Shown: positions 1 to 10,227 of the stretch, in pieces
Position numbering within the stretch: position 1 is the first letter of the stretch
Layout: every line of letters starts with the position of its first letter
Source: Cordylochernes scorpioides
Lineage: Eukaryota > Arthropoda > Arachnida > Pseudoscorpiones > Chernetidae
Direction: 5' to 3'
DNA: 64,000 nt
Assembly: GCA_030710605.1 (NCBI GenBank)
Contig: CP092865.1
Location: 29,668,190-29,732,189 of the forward strand
The notes under the pieces: model-generated
Told to the model about the DNA's origin: nothing
The model's database searches: none
Seen by the model: the letters and a program-made list of their open reading frames with translations, nothing else
Translations under genes and position numbers: made by a program

Positions 1-620
1 GCTTCCTTTTCTAGGGTGAAGTCTATCCCTCTGTGTAGGCCTTTTAATTTGGTCAAAATACTATCTATTGCTTCTGTATGGCATAAGCAGAATATGTCAT
101 CTATATACCTGCCCCATATTTGAATTTCTGTCGGAAAGTGGTTAGTAATCTGCCGGTCTATATGTTGCATTACTATTTCTGCTAAGGGAGATGATAGAGG
201 GCTTCCCATTGGAGAGCCTTTGGTTTGTTTGTAATTATTGTTATTGAATGAAAATATGTTGATATGTAAACATATATCTATTAATTTAATTATTTTAGTG
301 TATATATTGGAGGTTATATTATGGTCTGAAAGAAAGTTTTTGTGCATTCTATGACTAATTGGTGTGGAAAGCTAGGGTAAAGGTTAACAACATCAAAATA
401 TACCATACTATGGTTAGGCCTATAGGGGGTGTTTAAAATTTCGTTGATGAATTTTGGTGTGGACACAATAGTTGTTTTGGGGGATTATCTTTGAGTAAGG
501 GGATAAGGAGGTTGGCTAGAAATTTAGCTAAAGGAGCTGCTGGGGATAGATAGTATGTTACTATTGGACGTAATGGGTTACCTGGCTTGTGTAGCTTTGG
601 GAGTCCATATATATATGCAT
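1..620 (-). pseudogene. Penelope-like element reverse transcriptase fragment
   Basis: Read on the minus strand, this stretch gives RT motifs in the right order: [14 protein letters not shown] (about 580-603), a DVVNLYP segment (about 380-400), MGSPLSSPLAE (about 178-211) and the catalytic YIDDIF (about 90-107). The PMGSPLSS and LPKLHKPG wording is typical of Penelope-like element RTs. The reading frame changes at least twice, so it is a relic. Its C-terminal part and GIY-YIG endonuclease would lie beyond the window edge. Penelope-type endonuclease fragments and hammerhead motifs recur elsewhere in the window. Confidence 0.75.
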
Positions 621-931
621 CGGAGTTTATGATAAATACATTAATAAATAGATATAAATATATAAAGTAATTGATAAATGTACATATATATAAAAAATAT
701 ATACAAGGTCTTCATTGGTGGCGCCCACCGCGGGAAAGACTCCGCCACCGGTGGACTGCGAGAGTTCTTTCCCACAGAGTGGGCAGGTCGATAAGATGGC
801 TGGAGTTACCCACCTCAAGACCAAGATGGTACTTATAGATGGTAGCCATCGCCACGCTGGTCAATTTCATTGCCTCGGGATGGAGGCCGACGTCGAAGAG
901 AGAGAGAAAGTTAATCCATCAAAAATATTGT
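621..931. other. unassigned block beside an LTR
   Basis: The first part is AT-rich. From about 715 to 910 the composition turns GC-rich and both strands have short open frames, including a minus-strand CPLC pair. It abuts the LTR-like copy starting near 932, so it may be internal sequence of the same LTR element family. No protein family is recognised. Confidence 0.3.
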
Positions 932-1110
932 AACGTGGAAAATTAGGAAAGACAAACTTCAGGATGACATGGCAATATAATTATTGTAAGCACAAATTAA
1001 AACTATTAAAATAGCAGAGATGCAATGAGAAAATTTTACAGTGTATCAAAATACTAATATCGAAATTAAAAGTATTTTCATAGAATAATAAATAGTCTGC
1101 TACAATATAG
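932..1110 (-). repeat. diverged solo LTR of the TRIM-like family
   Basis: Starts TGTAACGTGGAAAATTAGG and follows the same course as the LTRs at 6468-6653 and 6986-7171 (aggaaagacaaacttcagg, then a fragment matching the acagagtatcaaaatata segment), but is strongly diverged. The far end is not sharp. Orientation is taken from the better copies. Confidence 0.5.
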
Positions 1111-1179
1111 TAAAGAGAGGGATATACATATATATTAGAAATATTTTCACCAATAAAATAAAATTGGGATTGAAATATA

Positions 1180-2673
1180 CACTAGTGTCCAAAAAATAAG
1201 AAACTTAACCAATATTGAAATTTCTCAAAAGCTAATTTATTAACAAATATAAAATTTAGTATACAAATAGTTTACACTATGGAGAATTTGACTAGCTATA
1301 TGAAAATAAATAAAAATATTTGAAATTATGAAATATGCAAATTATTACCAACATACCCGAAGCTAAGGTTCCAGATCTTAAAGAAATAAGTTATCAATAG
1401 GGAATATGATCACTTTTAACAGCTATCAAGGTCTCACAGCGAGCCCTCATACTGTTTACCAGGCTTTGGAGGAGGTCCAGGGGTAGTAAACCCCACTCCT
1501 CCAATAGAGCAGTTCATAGCTCAACGAGGGTTCTGGGAGAGGGGTGACGAGCTCCAATACGCCTCCCTAGAGCATCCCACACATGCTCTATTGGATTCAG
1601 GTCCGGAGATCTTGCTGGCCAATCCATCCTTCGAATATTCTCACTCTGGAGATATTCATTGACTAGCCTAGTCCTATGCGGACGAGCATTATCGTCAATT
1701 AAAATTAAATTGTGACCAATTTGATCTCTATAAGGTCTTAGATAGGGCTCAAGGATCTCGTCCCTGTACCTTTGGGCAGTTAAAGTGCCCCCAGAAAAAA
1801 TGTGGAGGGGTGTGCGTCTGCTAAAACTGATGCCGGCCCAGACTAAGAGACTGCCCCCTCTAAAACTGTCTATTTCCCTGATGTTACTGGGATGATAGCG
1901 GGTTCCAGGCTCCCTCCAGATGAAAACTCGTCGAGAATCTGTGTTTAAACTAAATCTTGACTCGTCACTGAAGAGAACATTGGCCCACTGGTCATGAGTC
2001 CAGGCGTGATGTTCCAAGCACCAATTCAAGCGGGCTCTCCTGTGGGCAGAGGTTAAAGGGATACAGACCAATGGTCGTCTTGCATAAAGAGCACCTTCGT
2101 GAAGCCTTCGGTAAACAGTTTGTCTTGAAATTCTCGTTCCAGTAGCACTTGAGAGTTCATTAGAGAGTTGAATAGCTGTCATCTCCCTATGGCGCTTGGC
2201 AGTTACGACCAGATAACGGTCTTCATAGGTAGCTGTTTTTCTTTTTCTACCAGAACCTTCTTTTCTTTTGATGGTTCCTGTCTCAATGAACTGTTTCCAT
2301 ATTTTGCTGACCACAGATTTATTCACATTTAGCCATTTTGCTACTTCAACTTGTGATTGCCCTGCCTCCATTCTTCCAACAGCTCTCCATTTTAAATCAT
2401 CTGCTAAAATATTTCGTAAACTCATAATTAACTAAGGATTAAATAAAATTAAAATTGGACAATTCTTAGATGGGGTAAACGACACGCCAAATAGCACACT
2501 TATAAAGACAAGCAAAAATTGGCATATTTTCAATTTTACCTAATCGAATGGTTGCGATAAATAAATTCTACGACTTAAAATACCCAATTAAATTACTTTT
2601 TAGCTTTTAGCGTTGTATTATTTTTAACATATCATTAAAAAACAAAAGTTTCTTATTTTTTTGGACACCAGTG
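1180..2673 (-). mobile_element. Tc1-family DNA transposon with TIRs
   Basis: Terminal inverted repeats are visible at both ends: CACTAGTGTCCAAAAAATAA on the left and its near-exact reverse complement on the right (one mismatch, one extra A). The ends are flanked by TA at 1178-1179 and 2674-2675, the expected Tc1/mariner target duplication. Length is 1494 bp. It holds one transposase ORF on the minus strand, filling most of the interior. The near-intact ORF and ends suggest a fairly recent insertion. Confidence 0.9.
1514..2425 (-). pseudogene. Tc1 transposase, DD34E, stop near C-terminus
   Basis: A 303-aa reading frame. The N-terminal ~110 residues hold paired helix-turn-helix DNA-binding regions (QVEVAKWLNVNKSVVSKIWK and a second, TIQLSNELS-type helix set). 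The DDE domain shows FSDESRF, IDDNARPH and SPDLNPIEHVWD; I count 34 residues between the second D and the E, the classic Tc1 spacing. The frame stops at a TGA at 1514-1516, but the same frame continues for about 39 more family-like codons to a second stop near 1395, so the first stop is probably a nonsense mutation. The enzyme would catalyse cut-and-paste transposition at TA sites in the nucleus. Confidence 0.88.
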
Positions 2674-2675
2674 TA

Positions 2676-3825
2676 GTTGAATGAAGCTTTTCAAATATAA
2701 ACATTATGATATCTTTGTTTCAACAATAAGATGTCAAGAAATGTCTAAATCCCAAGTTGATCTTGAGAATAAATGGATGGGTCCCAGACATAAACCCGAC
2801 ATGGTCTAAATGTCGATTGACCAAAACCCCGACATGGTTGAAATCTAACAAATAAAAAATGTATGAACAAGTTTGAATTTGAATGAATAATTTTACTATG
2901 GATAGAATGTTTTTATAAAGTATTATACACACAAAGATACTAAAAATTCTTTAAATTTTCTTTCTAATTTATTTATTTGGATTTTAGCCAGTTGGGATAT
3001 CAACCCATTCGGAATTTTGGGTTGTTTAAACCCAGACCTGGCGTGGAAATCTGAGTGGACGTCTTCGCTGGGACACGATGACCTGATTCTTGTGTTGATC
3101 CAACAGGAAGTGAAGCAGGAAGAGTGACTGATATCTCGTTAAACTGTGCTACCTACTCTCTCCACTGAGATGGGCAAATGAAAGGAGAAGCCATCAGAAC
3201 TGATGTTATTTGATGGATAGAACGATTGGAATTGCAAAGCGTATATCTGTAACAGTTCAAATATTCTTGCACACTAAAATGTCGAGCTTTTCATTCAAAA
3301 CTCTTCCTCGGCTTCTTGCCTAATTACAATACTCCAAGCTGGCATATATTTGTACACTACATATATAACTACAATATTCGCAAAAAGTGATATATATTAA
3401 CAATACAATCAACTGGAGTATTGTAATTTATTTATTTAAATTCTCAATGTATGTTTCATTAAATTTGAATATAGTTTTATTACTATTTATGCGAATATAG
3501 TAGTTATATATGCTGTTGGTGTAAATACATATAGAGAAAATATGGTTTCACGGGCTACTAATCAAAGTGTATGTTTTTCGAGGCCAAAAATTGAAATAGT
3601 AAATAAAATAAAGTAATAAAAATAAAAAAGATGAAAATGCTGGGACAATTACATATATGTTCCAGTTTGTAGTCTTGTAGTTGGCTTGAGACCCGTGAAA
3701 AAGAGTTTTGACGAAAGTTCGCTTTTTTTAAAGTTGCATAAAGAGAAATCACTTATTGCTAAAATCTTTTATACTATTTTATTGTAGGTATAAATATTAA
3801 TATTAAATTTAAACGATTAACAGTA
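2676..3825. other. no gene seen
   Basis: AT-rich sequence. A slightly GC-richer island at about 2990-3200 has no recognisable coding content. Short ORFs here have no family features. Confidence 0.5.
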
Positions 3826-4104
3826 ACATAAAGAGGAGTAGCTTAAACAATCGATTTTCGACACCTACGACCTGGGATCGAATCCCGCATTGGACACTTT
3901 TTTTAAATGAAGAAAAAATTGCTTCAACGGCCTCTGATACTTTCAAAAGTCTGACCCCCACCAGTGAGTTCAAATAACCATACGTGGCTCTAGCACATTC
4001 GTATAAGTGCAAAAGTCGAACTGTTTTCTACATGTGAAGAAATTTGATGTACTTAATGTAAAAGAAGCCGCTAACTACCCACCATGATTATCATGGCTTG
4101 TCTT
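3826..4104 (+). repeat. tRNA-derived SINE, diverged copy
   Basis: Parallels the full SINE at 5994-6308: a degenerate head, a B-box-like gggatcgaatcc, a T-rich run, the cgaactg...ttctacatgtg segment and the atgattatcatggc 3' part. The head has decayed and the 3' end lacks the usual tgtactagggat. Confidence 0.75.
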
Positions 4105-4493
4105 TTATTTCTTCATTTTCGTAGAAAAAAATTTGAAAATTCGCAGAAAACTCATATTCGTAGAACATGTCAATAAATATTCTCCATTTATTCTCAATGT
4201 GGCGACAATATAAATTTTGCCCCGGGATGATATTTATCCATAGAAATAAATGTAACCTCTCCCTTCAAAATAGACGGGGAAACTATTGACCGTCTCCGCA
4301 AACTAGCGGACTTTTGGAATTCCGAACGCTCCAGATTGAGGTTACCTTTATTTTCTAGATCCATATTATCCTGGCAGAATCTTTATTCCATTGGATATGC
4401 CAGGTTAAGGGTATAGAAAGGGCTCTGAAAGGGTGTCTATGTTCTTTTGAAATATAGTTAAATGTCCAGAATATAGTAAAATTTCATGAAGCA

Positions 4494-4530
<37 letters not shown>

Positions 4531-4669
4531 ATTGTTAGAATACAAATCTGCAGATAAGCATAAGAAAAGATGCTCATCGCACCCTATAACTGAAACGATT
4601 AGCAGAAGAACTATAACATAAACTTCGGAAGTTTCCTAATTTAGGGGTTATTTTAGAGATATCAAGCAA
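4105..4669. other. no gene; CT microsatellite
   Basis: Contains a (CT)n run at about 4498-4525. The rest is AT-rich, with a unique-looking segment (4260-4440) that I cannot assign. Confidence 0.5.
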
Positions 4670-4740
4670 GCATCGGTGGTTCAGTGGTAGAATGCTCGCC
4701 TGCCACGCGGGCGGCCCGGGTTCGATTCCCGGCCGATGCA
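4670..4740 (+). tRNA. tRNA-Gly (anticodon GCC)
   Basis: A 71-nt cloverleaf: acceptor stem GCATCGG / CCGATGC with discriminator A, D arm around GGTTCAGTGGTAGAA, anticodon loop CTGCCAC with GCC, T arm CCGGG-TTCGATT-CCCGG. The B box GGTTCGATTCC is perfect. A long T-run follows at once, a Pol III terminator. No CCA is encoded, as expected for a nuclear eukaryotic gene. It is one of four nearly identical copies in about 21 kb. Confidence 0.96.
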
Positions 4741-5019
4741 CTCTTTTTTTTTTTTTCAAATCGATTTTAATTATTAAGGTTCTCTTTGAACTTTATTAAC
4801 ATCCTATAATGTTATGTTAAATTATTTTTCATATTTTTTTTTATATTTATGAAATATAAATTTTCTCAACTCTCTCTACAAATGGATGCTGAGTTTGGAT
4901 CAACATTGGTAAACTAGAGAGAGATTTTAATTTTTACTCATTGGGTGCAATAAGGGCTTTCAAAAAAACTTCTAATTTTTAAAAGTAAAAAAGTTTTTGC
5001 CGAGGATGAATTTAACACT

Positions 5020-5290
5020 TATATTCAACTAGCTTTAACTACCCGTTTCATGATTTTTCAGGAACCTGAATGACCAGTTTTTGGGTCGTTGAGGTACATC
5101 TTGCATCACGCTAATGAGAGCCAACAGACCAAAACGCGTCCGTGGTTAGCTTTTCTTGATTAATCAAAAATGGGTATTTGGCCAATTCTGGAATAATTAA
5201 AAATCAACGATAATAGTTGATATTTATTCCGATAGATGGCGCAAGCCATCAGAAACTTTCAGTTGCACGATAAGGAGATGCCTTTTTTTC
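5020..5290 (+). repeat. diverged hammerhead-bearing repeat (relic)
   Basis: Shares course and key segments with the array at 24657-25820: a caggaacctgaatgacc stretch, the CACG-CTAATGA...CGCGTC-CGTGG core at 5107-5145, ttagcttttcttgatt, then a gatggcgcaagccatcagaaact segment. The ribozyme core is damaged: CTAATGA replaces CTGANGA and AAAA replaces GAAA, and stem II hardly pairs. It is probably an old, inactive relative. Confidence 0.6.
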
Positions 5291-5983
5291 ATAATTCAAC
5301 CAGAGTGATGGCCCGTTCCACGAAGGTACCTGGAAAAAATTGGCGTAACCCAAGAACTTACATAAGTCGCCAGATACCTATGCTTGGCCGATCGGTAAGT
5401 TCCGACCCTATTTAAATAGATAGAGGAAGTATGTATATTCATTCAGTTGGGGTTGATTCCTCTTTGTAGAAATTTTTGATAGCCCTATATTTTTCTCTTA
5501 TAATATAAAGTTACATCTTCTCATTCTAACATATTCTGAACATGGGGGCCTGGAAGTCACAGGACCGTACTAAGGGATGTAACTTTTTATTGGTGCCAGG
5601 GTTGGGGCTGGTCCGGGGATGCATCTTGTCTGTAGCTTCTTGGTACTCGGGTTGGTCCTCTGTAGGGTCGGTCGGTGAGGGTCGGGCCGTCTTCATTTTG
5701 CGTTGATCCAAAAATGGAACTTAAGTCCAAATTCTATACAAAATAAATAGAGAGCAAGCAAGAAAGTTGGTCCGTGGTCAAAGTGCAATTTCTCGCAGAA
5801 CTCTGTTGTTCGATGACTCACAGAGAGAGTTTAAAATTAATTAAAAAAAAAAATTAATAAAAATGAAAAAAAAAAAAAAAAATCAAAATCGTGAGCCTTG
5901 CTATTTAAGATAGCGGGCGTGTGTTAGTCGCGCCCACGTGTCCGGCGTTCAGGGTCGCGCCGTGGTTACACAACAATATTTAT
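5291..5983. other. unassigned; possible LTR-element internal sequence
   Basis: A GC-richer segment (5526-5711) is open on the minus strand for 61 codons, rich in Pro, Thr and charged residues, without a recognisable domain. It is followed by an A-rich run (5847-5885) and a GC-rich tract up to the SINE. I do not claim a gene. Confidence 0.3.
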
Positions 5984-5993
5984 AACAATGAAT

Positions 5994-6308
5994 GGGGGGT
6001 CGGTGGAAGGATGGTCTAAACCGTTGGTTTTCAAACACTACGACCCGGGTTCGATTCCCGCCATGGGCACTTTTTTTCTTATAAAAAAAACGCTCCAATG
6101 GCCCCCGATTCTTGCAAAAGTCCAACCCCACCAGCGAGTGCAAGTAACCAAACGGGGCTCTGGCAAATTTGTAAGTGCAAAGTCGAACTGCTTTTCACAT
6201 GTGTAGACATGTGGTGCACTTACAGTAAAAGCAGTCGCCAACTTCTACCCACAATGATTATCATGGCCTGTACCACGTGTACTAGGGATTAGGAAAAAAA
6301 AAAACAAC
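5994..6308 (+). repeat. full-length tRNA-derived SINE with 10-bp target duplication
   Basis: The head contains a Pol III A-box-like TGGTCTAAACCG (6012-6023) and a perfect B box GGTTCGATTCC (6048-6058). A T-run, a unique body and an A-rich tail follow. The duplication AACAATGAAT occurs on both sides (5984-5993 and 6309-6318), the sign of LINE-driven insertion. Other copies lie at 3826, 18352, 32395 and 35765 (reverse). The source tRNA cannot be assigned by eye. Confidence 0.88.
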
Positions 6309-6467
6309 AACAATGAATAATATATGTGGAGGTTATTCAAATATTAAAACAAAGTGTCTCAAATGCGGGATTCTATTCCGGCTCATGGCTGTCGGAATTC
6401 GAGGAGTTTAACCATTCGTTCACCGACTTCTAGTCCTAAAATATTTAATAATGACTTCTAATAATAG

Positions 6468-6653
6468 TGCCACGTGGAAAATTAGGGAAGACAAAAACTT
6501 CAGGAGGAAACAAAATTTATTTCAGGGAAGGACAAACTATGAAAGGTAAATAAAAGATCAGCCACGAGGGGAATTTACAGAGTAGCAAAATATAAATATG
6601 AAAATGACCACTCTGTTAATAAAAATAATAAAATGAATAAATACTTGGTTACA
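6468..6653 (-). repeat. LTR of TRIM-like element (3' LTR in element orientation)
   Basis: 186 bp, TG...CA. Nearly identical to 6986-7171, implying recent insertion. Confidence 0.88.
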
Positions 6654-6985
6654 TAGCTTCTTCCCTATGGGAGCTGTGACCCACAGCTAGAAATTATTGT
6701 AGATACTGACATGGATCTGACGTGTTTCTGCCAAGGATTCCATCGAAGTCTTGGAACTTTGTCCCTAGTACCTTTGCGTCCTTTTTCTGGCGGCGTGAAG
6801 AGCGGCTTTGTCGTCGTATCGTCTATAGGGACATCGTCATCTTCGAGGGAAGTCTTGGCTTTAGCACGGCGGTGGAATCCTAGAGTCAGTCTCCGAAAAT
6901 GTAGATCACAGCACCCATGGCTTCAAGGTCTTCTCGGCGATCTTCAGTTTTGTCTTCCCTAACTTACCCAGCATCTCCACCAAAA

Positions 6986-7171
6986 TGCCACGTGGAAAAT
7001 TAGGGAAGACAAAAACTTCAGGAGGAAACAAAATTTATTTCAGGGAAGGACAAACTATGAAAGGTAAATAAAAGATCAGCCACGAGGGGAATTTACAGAG
7101 TAGCAAAATATAAATATGAAAATGACCACTCTGTTAATAAAAATGATAAAATGAATAAATACTTGGTTACA
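6986..7171 (-). repeat. LTR of TRIM-like element (5' LTR in element orientation)
   Basis: 186 bp partner of 6468-6653; followed by ATAG, the second half of the target duplication. Confidence 0.88.
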
Positions 7172-7384
7172 ATAGATTATTTTTAGAACGCCTTTCTTTG
7201 CTTTTTTCTTCATTTTGGAATCCATTTGGATTTTTTCTTAAATATCCAATTTGACGCGAATGCAAAAATAATATATTTAATAAAAAAGTATAATGTATAA
7301 AATTCTATATTTTTATACGACAAAAATAAAACCTAAATATACACACAATACCGCTAGATGCATTATTTGAAATCGCTAGCTGTG

Positions 7385-7660
7385 AGTTGAAATTTGCTAA
7401 AAATTTGTTGTTTTAGAAATATTCTATATACAGTTACGAACGTCATCAATTCTTTTTCATCTCTGTCACCGTTTGCTTTTTTTTTTTTTGGAATGGCGCT
7501 CTCCTATTGGTTGGCTACGATCACGCCACCTATGCCCCCCACCCCCATCATGCCCCCCCACTCGCTTTGTTGTTTTTGTAACTATTGTGTTGGAGCGGGT
7601 CGCTCCTTAAATAATCTATTGTTAACAATACCATTATAGTTCCGCAAATATCGAAAGTAT
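7385..7660 (+). repeat. repeat shared in inverse with 14930-15135
   Basis: Contains the same ordered blocks as 14930-15135 on the opposite strand: the cgtcatcaattc/ctctgtcaccgtttgc start, a T-run, ggaatggcgctctcctattggt, C-runs, and ttgtgttggagcgggtcgc. The last block also recurs at 9222-9261. It is probably part of a Helitron-related repeat. No coding content. Confidence 0.65.
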
Positions 7661-7747
7661 AGGTATGTAGCTTTTGTACTATTAAGGTGTATATATATAC
7701 ACATACTTATGTACATATGTAAGTACTATTATCATTAGGGATATATA

Positions 7748-9168
7748 CACTGCGTGACATTGAAAATGGAACACCAAGAAATAGTGGCCAGAAAATTATG
7801 CAAATTTCAGGGTAGACGCGCCTAACCGAGTTATGCAAATGATGTAAAATGCGCAGCTCTCGTGCGCACATGGAGTAAGATATAAGGGAAGGAACTTGCA
7901 GAAAGGACAGTATTCGTGTCGTTATTTCTTCAAGGAAAATCATTGTAGAAATTTTGATCTTGTGTCAAAAGACACGTGTAATAACAGAGAATGCCAGGTC
8001 ATCGTAAACGGAGGCAGTTCAAGCAGACAGACGCTTTTACGAGGGGCATGGTGATCGGACTGAAAAGGGAAAGGTTGGTCTATACGTCAAATCGCAGCTG
8101 ATACACACCTTGGTGCGTCCACGGTGCACCGACTGTGGAATAGATGGTTGGAACAAGGAAATGTGGCAATTTATAGGAATGTCGGTGCAACCAGAGTGAC
8201 GTCAGCACGTGTGGATCGGCGTATCCTTCGACAAGCAGTGGCGGCCCCACAAGCCACTTGTACCGCCATCCTGCAACATGTGCAAGACACCCTAGATCAT
8301 TCCATCTCGACCAGAACCATTTCCCGTCGATTGGTTGCTAATGGCTTGCACTCATGCCGTCCGCTAAGAAGACTGCCATTGACCCCACCGAATAGGCGCC
8401 AACGTTTGGAATGGTGCCGGGCTAGATCGACGTGGATGACGGAATGGCACAGGGTCGTGTTCTCAGATGAGTCGCGTTTCTGCTTGTCCAGTGATAGTCG
8501 CCGTGTACGCGTGTGGCGTCGACGTGGAGAAAGGTCCAATCCGGCAGCAATTGTGGAACGCCCCACCGTGCGGCAACGTGGAATCATGGTTTGGGGCGCA
8601 ATCGCGTATGATTCCAGGTCACCTTTACTTCGTATTCAGGGCACTATGACGGCCCAACGATACGCTGATGATGTGCTGCGACCGGTGACACTCCCCTACC
8701 TTCAGGGGGTACCCAATGCCCTTTATCAGCAGGATAACGCCCGACCGCACACTGCTCGCATTAGCCAACAAGCTCTGCAAGATGTACAGATGCTTCCCTG
8801 GCCACCGTACTCTCCTGATCTCTCACCAATCGAGCACGTCTGGGACATCATTGGACTCAGTTTGCATGCGTTGCCACAGCCGCGTTCAGAAGACGAACTG
8901 TGGCAAATGGTTGAGAGGGAATGGAGAGCCATGCCTCAGGACGCCATCCGTACTCTGATTGACTCTCTACCTAGACGTGTTGCTGCGTGCATCGCCGTCC
9001 ACGGTGGTCCTACTTGCTACTAAGCCGACGCCGTTCTCGCTCTGTATTATGACTATCATTTTGAAATAAAGATCACTTATTGTTCGTCCCTGTCTCTCAC
9101 TGTCTGCCGAGTTTTAATCACTTTCTGGCCACTATTTCTTGGTGTTCCATTTTCAATGTCACGCAGTG
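7748..9168 (+). mobile_element. Tc1-like transposon with 47-bp perfect TIRs
   Basis: The first 47 bases (starting CACTGCGTGACATTG) reappear as exact reverse complement at the right end, flanked by TA at 7746-7747 and 9169-9170. Length is 1421 bp. One transposase frame on the plus strand fills the interior. Identical TIRs and a single frameshift point to recent activity. The GC-rich coding part contrasts with the AT-rich surroundings. Confidence 0.92.
7990..9023 (+). pseudogene. Tc1-like transposase, DD32E spacing, one frameshift
   Basis: From about 8073 a long frame (299 aa from the ATG at 8124) carries HTH (TVHRLWNRW, ISTRTISRRL) and DDE motifs: FSDESRFCL, QQDNARPH, YSPDLSPIEHVWD. I count 32 residues between the second D and the E, two fewer than classic Tc1. 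An upstream ATG at 7990 starts a basic N-terminus (MPGHRKRRQFKQ) in another frame that stops soon; a one-base indel around 8063-8072 explains the break. A form starting at 8124 would lack the first HTH. Similar 32-residue spacing is, from memory, common in spider Tc1-like elements. Confidence 0.88.
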
Positions 9169-9221
9169 TATGTCACATCTACATAAATGTAGATATAATA
9201 CTATATACTCTATTGACTCTA

Positions 9222-9495
9222 TTTCTGTAACTATTGTGTTGGAGCGGGTCGCTCCTTAAATAAATGCATATATTAGTTAATAACCAAATGGAATCCTCTC
9301 TTTCTTTTTCCCAGTAAGAGACGCCTACGGAAGCCAACAGTACATAGACAGATAAAGCACATAGGCTATAGTTATCAACTAACATATGCATTTATTTAAG
9401 GCGCCAATTTATAATTGTAACAAATAGTATTTGAATCAAAACATTCACACACACAATCGGGTAAAACACGGGCGTTGCCCGGGTCATTCGGCTAG
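9222..9495 (+). mobile_element. Helitron 3'-terminal region
   Basis: Ends with a GC-rich hairpin CGGGCGTTGCCCG, a short spacer and CTAG followed by T (CTAG at 9492-9495), the hallmark of a Helitron 3' end. The same end occurs at 26700 and 54832 and in reverse near 14700 and 58887. Between 9252 and 9402 lies a palindromic insert with ~24-bp arms (aaatgcatatattagttaat), also found at 14786-14925. The 5' end is not identified. Confidence 0.7.
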
Positions 9496-10039
9496 TATTA
9501 ATTACAATTTTGAGTTCGGTATATGCCTAGTATTTTAAACAGAGTTTATTATTTTGAGACTTAAAATTAGGTTCATTATATGGGTATTTGCCCATGTGCC
9601 TATTTTAAAAATCGCAAAGTTCGTTATAACAATGGTGTGGAATAATGGAGATCCATTATTCCGGACGCCGTCCGGACGGCTCGGGTGACAGCAAACAAAA
9701 CAAGCCCGAACAAGGACGAGAACACGGCTTGGTCTGCTACCGACCAGTTGGGTGTTTTCCTCTGTCCTCTTAAGTTGTATTAAATAAAGTTAGTTAGAAG
9801 GAGACTTTTACCCTCTCCTTTATGCTATTTAGTGATCTTATTTAAATCCTTGCAACAGCCCACAGAGAATCATCACTGCGAATTCTTCTACCGAATTTCG
9901 CATCAGTGTTTTGTGAATCGACTACCCGACATTTCTTCACAAATGGTATTTTCGATGGAATGGAATGAGGATTATCTTAGGTTTGTTATAAGGGAAGGCT
10001 CGCTACATATTGTAACATAGTATTTATTAATTTTATTTA
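9496..10039. other. LTR-like fragment in unassigned sequence
   Basis: About 9640-9835 is GC-richer, with a short inverted repeat (AATGGAGATCCATT) and an AATAAA signal near 9783, reminiscent of LTR R/U5 sequence. No partner repeat is seen in the window. A 62-codon ORF at 9832-10020 has no recognisable features. Confidence 0.3.
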
Positions 10040-10227
10040 TGTAACAATGTATTTATTAATTTTATTATTTTTTATTAACAGAGTGGTCATTTTTATGTTT
10101 ATATCTTGCGACTCTGTAAATTTCCCTCGTGGCTTATCTTTTGTTTACAATTTATAGTTTGTCCTTCCCTGAAATAAATTGTTGTCTCTTCCTGAAGTTT
10201 TTGTCTTCCCTAATTTTCCACGTGGCA
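10040..10227 (+). repeat. solo LTR of the TRIM-like family
   Basis: Reverse-complement copy of the 6468/6986 LTR, running from TGTAACAATGTATTTATT to TTTTCCACGTGGCA (TG...CA). No second LTR or internal part is nearby, so it is probably solo. A partial duplicate of its start lies just before it (10011-10039). Confidence 0.8.

Larger units (their letters stand above)
6468..7171 (-). mobile_element. TRIM-like non-autonomous LTR element, complete
   Basis: Two 186-bp direct repeats (6468-6653, 6986-7171) differ at about one base. They flank 332 bp of internal sequence with no gag or pol, and the whole has a 4-bp duplication ATAG (6464-6467, 7172-7175). LTRs start TG and end CA. Read on the minus strand, a TGGTGGAGATGCTGGG primer-binding-site candidate lies 3 nt inside the 5' LTR and a purine tract AGGGAAGAAG precedes the 3' LTR. 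Size and lack of coding fit a TRIM. It would need enzymes of an autonomous partner. A second copy is at 50222-50728. Confidence 0.88.

Noticed and set aside
4574..4759. ORF over the tRNA-Gly gene
   Set aside because: The sequence is a perfect tRNA; similar ORFs over the other copies (18668-18901, 26073-26255) have the same cause.
5988..6292. ORFs over the SINE at 6 kb
   Set aside because: They cover the tRNA-like head and body of a Pol III SINE and run on both strands.
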